A stretch of DNA of 64,000 bases from Agarophyton chilense (GCA_030374765.1 JARGXX010000105.1:1054001-1118000); one strand, 5' to 3'. Counted from the stretch's first letter, positions 10,723 to 21,923 are shown. Notes: generated from the sequence alone by a model not told the origin. Numbers and translations: made by a program.

Positions 10723-11169
10723 TGTGAAGGAGCGATAATAACGGTTGAGCCCGGTAAGCCGTCGGGCCCTGAAGGATATTGCAGGTGAAACGTGTACGGG
10801 TCGACCTCAGGTGGACTCATGTAGATTATTAATTTAATTTAATTAGTGTAATAGAATAACACTACAGTGCTAGGAAGATCTCAGCGCCTCGCCAGTACTA
10901 TTTACTTGGCTCGAGTGACGCTTCTCCCTTAGAATACGGTAGGCACCGTAAGGATACTAAATAACCCCCTTTGGTATATTAGTTCCACCCTTTGGTCTTC
11001 AAGCCATCGTTTCCGTACCTCCAACCTGTAGGACTACGCAGTAAACGCCAGCCCATTGCACCAAGTACTATGGGAGTGCCGCCGTCAAGGATTCGAACCT
11101 TGGGACCCGCTCTACCATGCTACCATCGGTCGAGACCCGTACGCTGACTTAACCTGTCATTGCGTTACA
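10723..11169 (+). repeat. Gypsy-1 5' LTR
   Basis: 447 bp, TGTGAAGG...GCGTTACA, the same length as the right LTR (17790-18236) and the inverted copy (21385-21831). It carries a Pol III B-box-like GGTTCGAATCC on the minus strand (11089-11099) next to an A-box-like motif. Confidence 0.93.
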
Positions 11170-11172
11170 TTT

Positions 11173-11189
11173 TGGTCTCCCGACTTAGA
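11173..11189 (+). other. Gypsy-1 primer binding site
   Basis: TGGTCTCCCGACTTAGA begins three bases after the 5' LTR. The identical 17-mer follows the Gypsy-2 LTR (57000-57016). Its complement would be a tRNA 3' end with CCA, discriminator A and acceptor strand TCGGGAG, implying C1:G72, the signature of eukaryotic tRNA-Tyr. The tRNA assignment is inference. Confidence 0.8.
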
Positions 11190-11639
11190 GACCTCAAGTA
11201 ATAATTGAACGGACCACTGGAACGAAGAATTTTCTGGATTCTAATCTTTGGTTTAATTCCCCAACGGACCAGAAGTACAGAAGCAACCGCCATTATGGAT
11301 GCAGGAAACACACCCAACGGACCCGACCATAGGACTCCTACGTCAGTAGAAGTGCGAGGACAACGCCGGCTATGTCGCCTGACCCTCAGGTTGATACCGC
11401 TAGCGACCGCAGGAGCAAAAGGAGCCAGTCGAAAGAAGTACTGACCCCACTGGATATCCCTGAAAGATTCGCCGAGAACCCACGGTGGTAGAGTGTGTAC
11501 GAAAACGCCTCACCAGGGCCACCTCTAGGCCAGGGACAGCTCAAGGAGAAACTACCAGACAGAATGAATTCGAGAAAACCTGTCCGCAGGTCTTGCCGAC
11601 CTTCTCTGGCCCCGTCTCCGTGAGCTCTGCTCAACCCAC

Positions 11640-13160
11640 GTGGTTTCCATTATGGACGTGCGACTCGCTACAGCGATCGCTGACCATACGGATTACCTCA
11701 TCGCGCGAACCGTCCCTAAGCTATTGGAGTCTGACTCGTTCACAGACTCCCTCCTACAGGCCGTTCAACGAGCTGTCACCCGCCAGGCAGGCAATTTGGT
11801 CCCCAGGACCACCCCACAAAATATTAACCATCCGGTCTCCTTATGGCAACCCCCTACCGAACCCCCAGGAGCGGCGAAATTATCCGCCCCTCGCCGGAAA
11901 TACCATCAGGAAAACCCCATCGTGGGCCAATCTAGGAGCTGAAGAGAAGCTCCGCGTCTAGATGAAAGACAGGTTGCCCATAAGAAGAATCCAAGGGAGG
12001 GACAAGCGAGGAGCATCATAGAAGCTCCGGGTCTAGAGCAGAGACCGCTGGCCCCACCCGACGGATCATACGAGGTACAGCGACCCCAGGGCTCCATCGG
12101 ATGAGACAGAGAGATCGATCTTTTAGGTCCCTACTCCGCTGGAAAGAAAAGAAGTAACCTCATGAGAAAGAAGCACAGAAGAAGTAAAAGAAGAGGCCAT
12201 TTGGACACGAGTGATTCCAAATCGGCCTCGACCGAAACGACCGACTCGGAAGTGGATAAGGCTGCCGTTGGAAACTTCAGACCACTGACAGCCACAAACG
12301 ATCTTTTCCTCAAGGTTCTAGACTACCGGCATTACCGGGTTGCCGACAAGTCTGCGAAATATTCTGGTTCGGTGACTCGCAGAGTCGCCAAATGGGCCAA
12401 ACGGATGCAACTAACCATTACGGACAAGTTCTCGGGTTCCGATCCCATTGCTGTCCTTAGGTTTCTCAGTTTGTTCCGTACGGCCTGCAATCAGAACGGT
12501 GTCCACGAGGGCGCCGCTTTGTACCTTATCCAATTCTTCCTTACAAAACAGGCACGTGACCGAGTGGTTTCGAATATATCTGGCACAACTGACCTCGTGG
12601 ATGCTCAAGACCGTGAACTCCTCAGGTCATACCCTCAGGTTATTTATTACCTCTTGGAAACCTACGCCGCGGATGATGTTATAATGGATGCCCACCAGGA
12701 AGTAACATCTTTTAGGTAGAGCTCCAACATGACCGATTCGGCTTTCGTAGACGACCTATGGAAGAGAACTTACCGATGTGGAAACTTTTTCCCCAAAGGA
12801 TGGCTTAAACGTCACTTCATCATGGGATTGCTCCATGCCATTCGGACACATGTGCTCAATTACCTCACGGAAAACCCGCCATACTCCTTCCAAAGGCTCG
12901 TTACCTACGCCGAGGGTTATGGAAAACCATACAGGATCCCCAGGCGCAACGCTGATATAACCAGAGGACACGCAACTCCATTGCGCAAACCCAACCAAGC
13001 CCCTTTGGTTAGCTCCAAGGAGTCAGACATGGATGCTTCACTCCATTACGCCGATTCGGAAGACGTCCTCGCGGTCAATATCAGTGCTCCTCCGATTGGG
13101 CCCCCATCATACACCTCCAAGGGAACTACAGCGACCACTGGACCACCCACACCTACGTAA
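11640..13160 (+). pseudogene. Gypsy-1 gag, interrupted
   Basis: Two open blocks in one frame (11640-11942 and 12162-13160) encode Gag. The first has a helical ATAIADHTDYLIARTVPKLL segment. The second has a Lys/Arg-rich and acidic linker, then the retrotransposon gag core (KVLDYRHYRVADKSAKYSG, FSGSDPIAVLRFLSLFRTAC, YLIQFFLTKQARDRV). The same core occurs in Gypsy-2 gag, where KVLNYR is followed by a stop. A TAG at 12717-12719 splits the core; 11943-12161 contains further stops. The frame ends at 13158-13160 and no zinc knuckle follows, so the nucleocapsid part is lost. Gag would form the particle and package the RNA. Confidence 0.8.
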
Positions 13161-13229
13161 TCTCCCTTTCTGCCCCGCATGGACGTTTTTTTTGTTCGCT
13201 CCCCAAGGGCCTGCTTCCTCTGCCTGTCA

Positions 13230-14540
13230 CTGACCCAACCTTGTGACTGTACGAGTTATCTGCCTGAGAACGCACGAAAACCCCTCCTAGCCCTAAACCA
13301 ATCCGAATGGGCAAGTCCCCTTTTCCTTGTGGCGAAAAAAGATGGCTCCGTCAGGTTTTGTGTCGACTACAGGAAGCTGAACGCAGTAACCAAGGGGGAC
13401 TCATACCCGATACCCCGCACGGACGACTGTCTGGATTCTTTAGACGAAGCTGTCTTATTTACCACACTGGACGCTAACTTGGAATATTGGCAAATCCGTT
13501 TGGCCGAAGACGCGAGAGCGCTGACAACCTTTACAACCCATGAAGGTTTGTTCAGATTTACTCGAATGCTCTTTGGTTTGAAGAATGCACCAGCCACGTT
13601 CCAACGGGTAATGGACATTATACTGTCCAGAGTCAAATAGAAGTTCGCCCTGGTCTATTTGGATGACGTTATAATATTCTCACGGACCGTAAAGGAGCAC
13701 TTTCGCCACGTGAAGAAGGTGCTAAGAATCCTACAGGACGCTGGAGTAACACTGAAGCTCCGCGAATGCGCTTTCTTCCAGGCCTCAATGGACAATCTCG
13801 GTCACGCCGCTTTGCCAGGAAAGCTAAAGGTGGCCACACGGACAACGAATGCGATTCGCCAGGCTAAGCCTCCTAGGACCCACACGGAACTACAATCCTT
13901 CGTGCGCTTGTGCAACGTTTACCGACGGTTCGTCCAAGGGTTTGCGAAGATTCTAGCCCCTCTCAACGCGATGCTGAAGAAGGGAACACCTTCGGAGTTC
14001 GATGCCCTTACGGACCAGTACGAAGCATTTCAGACCCTAAAGGACAAATGGCTGAACCAACCCATATCGGTCTTACCAAAGCCCAATAGGCCTTTCATCC
14101 TGGACACAGATGCCTCTGATTTCCAGGAGGGTTGTGCACTGCTACAAGAACAGGAGTCGACGAAGGACTATCGAACTATTGACTACTGGAGAAGAACGCT
14201 CACCGGATCGTAGCGAAACTACAGTACGACCAAAAACGAATGTGTAGCCATCGTATACTCCGTATTGACACTCCGTCCGTACCTCGAGGGAACCAGATTT
14301 ACCATTAGGACAGACTATGACTCACTCCGCTGGTTACTCAATATGACCGATGCATCGAGTCGCCTCGCTAGGTGGCGCCTCAGGCTGTCAGAACATGACG
14401 ACGAGATAACCTAAAGGCCAGGCATAGAGCACCAGGCCGCAGATGCCGTGTCCCGAATCATTACCGACGGAATTGATGATACCCCATTGGACGACCTAAT
14501 TCCCACCCACTTTGCAGATGATGGACCTCAATAATACACG
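13230..14540 (+). pseudogene. Gypsy-1 reverse transcriptase and RNase H, with stops
   Basis: RT motifs are read in one frame: WASPLFLVAKKDGSVRFCVD, YRKLNAVT, FTTLDANLEYWQIRL, FGLKNAPATFQRVMD, then after a TAG at 13638-13640, LVYLDDVIIFS (catalytic YLDD) and LGHAALPGKL. The connection domain (LCNVYRRFVQGFAKILAPLN) and RNase H (FILDTDASDFQEGCALL) follow, with a TAG at 14211, more RNase H (RTDYDSLRWLLNM, ADAVSR), and further stops near 14413 and 14532. Homology to Gypsy-2 (61 kb) is plain. The protease and the RT N-terminus present in Gypsy-2 (59585-60700) are absent, so about 1.5 kb between gag and RT has been deleted. Confidence 0.88.
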
Positions 14541-14555
14541 GAAACAGATGACCTT

Positions 14556-16483
14556 ATGGTTAAGGTGCAATCAGAGAACCTTGAGGTAAAGGAGAACGAA
14601 GTATACCTATTGGACTGGGAAACAGTACCGCCCCATTCGGCACCACCTCGGGTTAACGCGGTAGCCCCGGAGGAAAAAGAACTCCTCCCTATAACTATTG
14701 AGGAACTCCTACAGGCGCAGGTCCAAGACGAGTACTGCAATGAAACAGCCCAATCGGTAGGATTCCCAGGATTCCTATTCGACTTTGACCGATTTGGACT
14801 ACTATGTCGCCAATCACCGGTGGATGGCGCACTCCAACGGGTAATACCAACTTCGCTAAGGGCGCGATTCCTATACTTCGCCCATTTCCCTCGCTTGCCT
14901 GGTCATCCTGGAGGCAGATGAATGTACCAGACCCTAAGGAAGTTCTTCTACTGGCCACTAATGGCGCAGGGCCTATGGCAAACCGCACGGAACTGTGCAT
15001 CGTGCGCACAGATCCGAGGGTCTCGCGCCTACCATAAGGCCAAACTGAAGCTCTTCCCCGCCGCAGGTCCAATCGAATTTGTCGCAATGGATATACTTGG
15101 GCCTTTGCCTAAGTCGTCCCATGAAAGACGGTTTGTTTTGGTTATAACCGATAGGTTTACCAAACTTACCCGAGCCCTACCCTTAGGAAAGACAACGGCC
15201 ACGGATGTCGTCACGGCCTTCTTGTCCCACTGGGTATATCCATATGGCATTCCACTATACCTTCTTATGGATAACGGGAGCCAGTTGGTATCCAAATTCT
15301 TCTCGCACGTCTGTGCTACCTTAGGTCTCAGACAAGTGACCACCACGGCGTACCACCCGCAAACCAATGGCCAAGCCAAACGCTTCAACCGCACCCTTCC
15401 GGGCCGATTGGCGCACTACGTTTCGGAGCACCAATTGGACTGGGAAGAATACGTTGAGCCACTGGTTTATGCCTACAACACGCAGTTGCACGCTTCCACA
15501 GGGACAACCCCTTTCGAATTAACACTAACAAGAGGGCCACCGCCAATAGCTGTTGACGTTCTGGAATCGATCATATCCCAGGACAAAGGCGAAGGAATGT
15601 CTCCGACCCAGGCGAAGCGCTACTCGCGCCAACGCATTGACCGCATTCTCCAATCGGCCAGAACTGTACTAACCAAAGCCCAACGGAGCTACCAGTGCAA
15701 TTTCGACAAAGCCGTTTCGAACACACCTACCTTTGGGAAAGGTGATCTGGTTTACCTGGACCGGCCACCGAATGACAGTGAGAAACTAGAGGACACTACG
15801 CGGAAGCTCTTACCCCGCTCTACGGGACCATACAAATCCTTAAGGCCAATGAACACACCAACACTTTACTCATTGACGGCCTACAGGACACTGTGTCTAT
15901 TGACCGCGTGACACGAGCTCCCAGTTCCTCCGGACTACGAACGTCCGAGCCCCCTGGCCCAACGGAAGCACCACGACCTCAGGCCGTCAATCAAGTCTCC
16001 AAACCCCCTAAGGCAGTTCCTTAGGACTCAAATAGCCCCACGGACACGATGGTCAAGGCCAACTACTATGACCCACCGCTCCCAACAGACTCCGATGGAT
16101 TCACCCCTCCGGGCCACACTCTCCTTCCGGAGGATGAACAACAACCGGAATATTGGATAGAGCGCATCATCTCCGCCGATATGGGAGAAGATGGAACTAT
16201 GCGCTATCGCGTCCGTTGATTCGGCTACACACCTGAGGAAGATACTGGGCAAGAGCCTCAAACCATTCCTTCTAATTTTATCACCCGCTATTGGCGCAGA
16301 ATCAGCCACTCGGAGCGCGGCCTTCAGGAGGGGGCAACCATTGGTCCGAATAATCCAACCATTGGCCCGAATAATACCGAAACGTCTCCTAAACCGCCTC
16401 CCGACACGACGGTTCGTCGGAGCACGACGGTTCGTCGTAGCTCCCGCATCAGGGAAGAAATTCAGTCCTTCGGAGACATCTGA
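14556..16483 (+). pseudogene. Gypsy-1 integrase with C-terminal chromodomain
   Basis: The block opens with a zinc-binding region (FAHFPRLPGHPGG ... CASCAQ), broken by a TGA at 14919-14921. The DDE core has Asp at 15090-15092 (VAMDILGPL) and 15270-15272 (LLMDNGSQL). Exactly 35 residues later the catalytic Glu is replaced by Lys (NGQAKRFNRTL, AAA at 15378-15380). A frameshift near 15835 moves reading to another frame, with a Pro-rich linker, short internal duplications (16336-16440) and a chromodomain (EYWIERIISADM...MRYRVR) whose key Trp codon is TGA at 16217-16219. Chromodomains of this clade direct integration to marked chromatin. The last stop is at 16481-16483. Confidence 0.88.
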
Positions 16484-16574
16484 GAAAGAAGCGGGACGCT
16501 CTCAAGATGGGACGCCGTCCCGGGGCGCGCACATTTGAGATACAAGAAAGACCTTGAAAAAGCACAAGAACTAT

Positions 16575-16580
16575 TTTATT
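16575..16580 (-). terminator. Possible poly(A) signal of the Gypsy-1 antisense ORF
   Basis: AATAAA on the minus strand lies 86 nt past the antisense stop at 16666. In Gypsy-3 an AATAAA lies 83 nt past the equivalent stop. Confidence 0.4.
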
Positions 16581-16665
16581 TAACTTTCTCGAGTAACTGA
16601 AAGAAGCCTAACAGCCCTGGGGATGAACTCAAAAATCGCGGAAGCGCTTCGAACACCAACAGGAC

Positions 16666-17502
16666 TCACTGGGGCGGCGCAGAAGTAGCTCCGTCGTCCT
16701 CATTGGCATCTGCAGGAGCGAAACCGGGATCAGGGTCACCCGAGGAGCCAACTAGACCACCCGAACCGGCCCCAGCGAGCCGAGCACAATTCTTCGGCGG
16801 GGACTCTCCGGAAGAACTATTTTCAACATCAGAAACCCCCCGGTCACTAGAATTGAGACTATACCGTGCATCCCGGTCGGCAGTAGCCCTCTGCGACATC
16901 GCCTGAGCATTCTGGTGCAGAAGATTGATCATGGCTGTCTTTAGGTCCTGACCCAGTTGCGCTACGAGCGACGCGCCCAGGAGTAAGCTTTCTTTAGGAC
17001 TGTCGCAATGTCCATCGAGGCATTAATTCCAACGGGACGGCAGAAGGGCATGACGCACTGCCCGCGGATTTCGTCCGATGGTTTGTTCATATCGGCCCCT
17101 GGGGCGCTCATAAGCCACTTGGTATCCCGAGGAGCTCCCTGCTTGGTTGTTAGAAGCCATGGTGCCGCCGCCCACAGGTTGGTCCGCCGAGAAATGGATG
17201 GGGACACCGACGGAAGCGACATGGTCCGGAGGGAGAATGGCATATCCGACGGGCTTATAAGGCGATCGCGGCATCGCGCGCGACGAATTGAGGAATACCG
17301 CGAAGGGAAGAAGGAAAGATGAAACCGAATCGGGCAGGGTGGCTGACGTGACTTCGAATGTACGAAGCGCACACCGTGGTTCACGGCGGACAATGCGCGT
17401 AGGATCGCCCAAGGAATACCGAAAAATAGGAAAAGCGGCAAGGAACCTCCCCCCGGTGCGCGTACAGTACCTTAGGTGAACTAATTGCCAACCTGGCGCC
17501 AA
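16666..17502 (-). pseudogene. Gypsy-1 antisense ORF remnant, downstream of pol
   Basis: Between the pol stop and the 3' LTR the minus strand holds overlapping open frames: 17502-17023, 17441-16962 and 16932-16666 (88 codons, ATG start, acidic Ser/Gly-rich, ending SAPPQ). They seem to be pieces of one frameshifted ORF running toward pol. A segment with PRGRYEQTIGRNP resembles PRGWPPYEMLVGRHP of the long antisense ORF in Gypsy-3 (30867-32804). The gap from its stop to the pol stop is 182 bp here and 179 bp in Gypsy-3. Function unknown; the homology is suggestive, not proven. Confidence 0.45.
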
Positions 17503-17789
17503 GGGTCAGCTCTTACGCACTGGTATCCCCGAGGATGGTGGCGGTGCGACGCCCCGTTGCGCCCACTGGTAACGAGAACAACTAACCCCCGGGGTTTTCA
17601 TAAGACGCTGGCATGTCGGGCACGGCACCTCTAGTGTCCAGGCCATTAGGAAGCTGAGGATCACGACGTTCCAACTCCGAAGGCAAGATTGGAGGTCCAC
17701 CCAAAGGTCCAGTTAGAGCCAGGTCCCCTGGAGCAGTTATGAAACCATCTGGACTTCGTCGTGACGGACGAATCCTAAAAAGTGAGATA

Positions 17790-18236
17790 TGTGAAGGAGC
17801 GATAATAATGGTTGAGCCCGGTAAGCTACCGGACCCTAAAGGATCTTGCAGGTAACACGTGTACGGGTCGACCTGAGGTGGACTCATGTAGATTATTAAT
17901 TTAGTTTAATTAGTGTAATAGAATAACACTACAGTGCCAGGGAAATCTCAGCGCCTCGCCAGTACTATTTACTTGGCTTGAGTGACGCTTCTTCCTTAGA
18001 GTACGGTATGCACCGTTAGGATACTAAATAAACCCCTTTGGTATATTAGTTCCACCCTTTAGTCTTCAAGCCATCGTTTCCGTAGCTCCAACCTGTGGGA
18101 CTACGCAGTAAACGCCAGCCCATTGCACCAAGTACTCTGGGAGTGCCGCTGTCAGGGATTCGAACGTTAGGGCCCGCTGTACCACGCTACCACCGGTCGA
18201 GACCCGTACGCTAACTGAACCCGTCATTGCGTTACA
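17790..18236 (+). repeat. Gypsy-1 3' LTR
   Basis: 447 bp, colinear with the 5' LTR and closely similar by eye. It is preceded by AAAAAGTGAGATA, the likely polypurine tract. Its minus-strand B-box copy (18156-18166) has lost one consensus base. Confidence 0.93.
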
Positions 18237-18384
18237 GATGGGTACATACTATTTCTACTGCTGCCAAGAAGGACACCGATCATCGTTAACAAACAATCTT
18301 TGCAAATCTAGGTCTACAGCTATAGGACAGATCTTCACCTAGTGCTCAGAAATCCGTGGTCGACGAAGCCCAAGAAAATGAATT

Positions 18385-19330
18385 GTTGATAACAAGAAAG
18401 AGGCCAAACTGAAAGCGTTATGCGAAATCGTTGAACATGTCGCAGTCAACCCTCCAATTGCTGTTATTTCTCGTTTGATTTCTTCTTTCAATCGTGTTAC
18501 AAACTGCCGTCGACGCAAAGATGAGCCTCTGGTTAGCTTTGTATCACTTTTCCGCGGCTTGGCTGCTGATCACCTCATGAACGGTAAACTCTCATTCTCG
18601 TCTCCGGTTGGAGAAGTTCTGGAAATAACCCTACTCAACAATGCATCTTTGAGTGAGGAGACGTTCATCAATGCCAAACTACAACTCATCTCCCTCGCCG
18701 AAGCTTGCATGAGAAGTGGAAGTTACACTGGGGATACCCAGCTCTATATTAATCTTTTGAAGGTTCTGGAGTTCGTAAACCACCTCCGTGAAATGCTATC
18801 GAAGCCTCACCTTAAGATTTCGAGGCGAGATAATCACAATATGACGAACGGAAAGCTTTTGGTAACCAAGAGAAAGGTCAATGAAGCGGTCTTTGAGTTC
18901 GAGGGAAATTTTACAGACACTCTCTAAAAGACCAGCCCAACTCCTTCTGTCAACAAGGTCCTTCAACCTTCCCGCAGATGCCGTCTAAACCTGGATGACG
19001 CCGTTACAGTCATACGCAATCTCTCTTCTACCCCTTCGAGCTTTGCTTCTCACTTTACAAGGGAGAACCTCGATAATATCGTGGGTCAGAAAGACCAAAC
19101 AGCCTTAAATGCAAATTTCCCAATCCAACCAAAGCGTACTAACTCACTTGGGAAATAGGAAGGAGGAAAATCCATCATCAGTGTCAAACTGGGCAATGCG
19201 AAGAGGAAACGCACCGATGTCAAGGCCGAGAATGGTGGAAAGTCGTCTTTCTGTTTCGGTTGTGGTGATACCAAGCACATGGCTGGAAATGACTTGTGCC
19301 CAAGTCTCTCAGTTCTGACAAAGAAGGGAA
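18385..19330 (+). pseudogene. Gag-like protein with zinc knuckle (remnant)
   Basis: In one frame, LKALCEIVEHVAVNPPIAVI leads into an ATG-less open stretch 18475-18927 (SFNRVTNCRRRKDEPLVSFV, EVLEITLLNNASLSEETF, LQLISLAEACMRSG), typical of helical gag domains. A TAA ends it at 18925-18927, but the same frame later encodes CFGCGDTKHMAGNDLC at about 19252-19300, a CCHC zinc knuckle (C-x2-C-x4-H-x5-C) that binds packaged RNA. The part between stop and knuckle is degraded. The left limit is uncertain. Confidence 0.6.
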
Positions 19331-19451
19331 AGCTCGAACGCCAACGCAACGATTCAGACGGTATGTCCACCGTTCCACGTCGTGGAGGAAACCTTCCCAG
19401 GAAAGATGCCTCCAGAGAACGAAACTGTGGATCTAACGCGGATTTTACGCC

Positions 19452-21240
19452 ATGTGCCGCCCCATCAAAGCGCAATCATGTCTAAAGTCATGGTTTGGGG
19501 CGCCTTCTGATGTGGTTAGTGGTACGAGAGTTCTTAACCCCATCATTGACATTGGTTGTCCCCGTAGTGTGGGAGGCATCGAATCCGCCTCTGCATTATC
19601 AATTGCAATGGGAATCCAATTTAGCGTTAAAGACGTCGACTGTAACCCCTTTTATCACTGTTTTGGTTCAGAATGTTCAAATCCAAAACTGGTATTTGGA
19701 ATTCGGAGGTTGAAGATCAAAGGACTTAACTATACGGAAGCAGCCATTGAGTTCTACATTACGAAAGGTGACGGTTCTCTGCTACTGGGGAACGATAAAG
19801 TGTCACATTTGGAACTCATGCGTTCAGGCAACACGCTCGTAGTGCCCGTTTTGATCGGAATCTCTTGGGATGACGCAGTTCTGTCAACGTACGTTCTAGG
19901 AGAAGACAATGACCGCCGAACACATTTATTCTTCGTTCCTTCGATAAAAACGTCGTTCAAATATGTCTTCTGTTCTCATTTTTCCTTTCTCTTTAGAAAT
20001 CCTCATCCAATTGCTAAACTATCTGGAAAGGACGGCATGGATAGAACCCATTCCCGTCGCTTCGCTACAAAGCTTCACTGTCAGTCCCATCTATCTACCA
20101 AGGACATGAAAAAGCTTTGCAGTCCAGGCGGGATACTAAATCGGACACTTTCTGGTGAGCTCGAACAGGTCTACAATTCTTGCACTTCATGCAAAAGGTC
20201 TGGCCGCGCATTACATTCTCGAAAGATATTACTCAAGAGGATACTGGGTGAGTTCAACAAGCACCTTCAAATGGATTTCCTATTCATTCGCGAGTTTGGA
20301 AACCTCCCTCCCCATTCTCCATATGAAGGATGTGCCAACCGGTCTCTCTGCCACTGTCTTGATTACTTCGAGGGATATGACAGATACCGCTCGCATGATT
20401 TCCGTTCATTGGTTTGATGTCTTCGGGCCTCCATCAAAGTTATCAGGAGACCCAGATTTAAATAACGACTCCATTCAGCGGTTCTTTGCCGAGAATCAGA
20501 TATAATTTGCACTGTGCCCTGCTCGACGCGACAACAAAATGGAAAGCGTCGAATCGAGCAACAAGACCATCAGTACATTTGTCCAAACGCTGCTTCTCGA
20601 CGAACCTCATCTGAAGGAAACTAGTCAAGTGTATCGCACGGACTTTGAGATCCTCTTAAAAGCCACATTCTTGAAGAATGTGCTGTATGGTAACAAGTCA
20701 GTCAGCAGCTTCGAGCTTGTTCACGGCTACACTCCTTCTGTTTCTGGGTTACCCAAGCAGATACAACCAAAGAAGCTCCTTGCTTCGTACCACGAACAAG
20801 TTTGCAGCCGTGCCGTACACACCTCAATTTGTAGCAAACCATCGTATCCTTTATCACAACACCTTCTGGCACCAAGCACTCCGGTATATGTCTTCAAGAT
20901 AGTTGGAAAACATAGTGCCTGGTACAAGGCACTTGTAGTCAGCACTACTGATCCTATAGTCTCGGTCTCTCCTAGCAAAAATCTCCAGATATCGAAGCAT
21001 CAGATCGCCTACGAAGACTTAAGATTAGTCCTGCGTTCATCCTTTCTACAAGAACTGGGCAAGCAGGAGCTTTGATACTCCTTCTTCCCGGACACTAACG
21101 CCCGAGAAGAACTGATCACAGTCGCTGAAGAACGGAATGATGCCGATTGTTCTTCTCTTCCGCCTCTCCTAGACGAAGAAGTCACAGACTTTCCTGTGCA
21201 GAACATACAAGACCCTTTGAGTTTCGACCCAAACATATCG
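19452..21240 (+). pseudogene. Protease-integrase polyprotein remnant
   Basis: PIIDIGCPRSVGG is an aspartic protease active site (D-I-G in place of D-T/S-G), with GSLLLGND as the later hydrophobic motif. Next come a zinc-binding stretch (HCQSHLSTKDMKKL ... CTSCKRSGRA) and the integrase core start LQMDFLFIREFGNL. A frameshift near 20300 moves to the next frame: PILHMKDVPTGLSATV, FGPPSKLSGDPDLNND (second Asp), a TAA at 20503-20505, then PARRDNKMESVESSNK with the expected Glu. The tail (20700-21070) includes SSFELVHGYTP and a C-terminal DNA-binding-like region. No RT follows. Confidence 0.65.
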
Positions 21241-21384
21241 GACGAATAAAACTTGTGGTCTCTGCATCCGTTCTCTCCATCCTTCTTTGCGTCCAAGTAA
21301 GAAAAAACGGCTGAGAACCAACCCTCAATGTATGTCGGGAACCCTCAACTCTGCCGAGATGTTGGTGACCCCTCGCTTAGGTTC

Positions 21385-21896
21385 TGTAACGCAATGACGG
21401 GTTGAGTTAGCGTACGGGTCTCGACCCGTGGTAGCTTGGTAGAGCGGGTCCTAAGGTTCGAACCCTTGACTGCGGTACTCCCAGAGTACTTGGTGCAATG
21501 GGCTGGCGTTTACTGCGTAGTCATACAGGTTGGAGCTACGGAAACGATGGCTTGAAGACCAAAGGGTGGAACTAATATACCAAAGGGGTTTATTTAGTAT
21601 CCTAACGGTGCATACCGTACTCTAAGGAAGAAGCGTCACTCAAGCCAAGTAAATAGTACTGGCGAGGCGCTGAGATTTCCCTGGCACTGTAGTGTTATTC
21701 TATCACACTAATTAAACTAAATTAATAATCTACATGAGTCCACCTGAGGTCGACCCGTACACGTGTCTCCTGCGAGATCCTTCAGGGCCCGGCGGCTTAC
21801 CGGGCTCAACCGGTATTATCGCTCCTTTACATATCTCTCTCCTTAGGATTCGACCGTCAGGTTGAAGTCCAGATGGTTTCATAACTGCTCGAGGGG
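21385..21896 (-). mobile_element. Inverted 3' end of a second Gypsy-1 copy
   Basis: 21385-21831 is a 447-bp Gypsy-1 LTR in reverse orientation (plus strand TGTAACGC...TTTACA). The 65 bp to its right match the Gypsy-1 internal sequence just before the 3' LTR (17723-17789), including the polypurine tract. It is therefore a truncated element on the minus strand, not a solo LTR. The last 27 bp to 21923 match nothing seen. Confidence 0.88.
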
Positions 21897-21923
21897 ATGC
21901 GTGCACTTCATTTCTCCCGGAAC

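Larger units (their letters stand above)
10723..18236 (+). mobile_element. Gypsy-1: Ty3/Gypsy LTR retrotransposon with chromodomain
   Basis: A 7.5-kb unit is bounded by two 447-bp LTRs that start TGTGAAGG and end GTTACA. It has a primer site just inside the left LTR, gag, RT, RNase H, integrase and chromodomain in the Gypsy order, and a purine stretch ending AGATA just before the right LTR. Flanking pentamers AATGG (left) and GATGG (right) look like a target duplication with one change. Gag and pol share one frame through 14922. The gag C-terminus and protease are missing, there are several stops, and the region between pol and the right LTR carries an antisense ORF relic. Non-autonomous today. 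Confidence 0.93.
18240..21384 (+). mobile_element. Retroelement remnant with gag-protease-integrase order (Copia-like order)
   Basis: A plus-strand unit lies between the Gypsy-1 3' LTR and an inverted Gypsy-1 fragment. It encodes a gag-like protein with a zinc knuckle, an aspartic protease motif and then directly a zinc finger and integrase core, with no RT between them. That is the Copia order; the RT/RNase H that should follow is missing. It has stops and frameshifts and no LTRs of its own in view. Sequence is clearly unlike the Copia A, B, C and D families here. Confidence 0.7.

Noticed and set aside
11060-11140. A true tRNA gene in the Gypsy-1 LTR
   Set aside because: B-box and A-box-like motifs exist, but the space between D-arm and T-arm is too short for an anticodon arm and no acceptor stem pairs.
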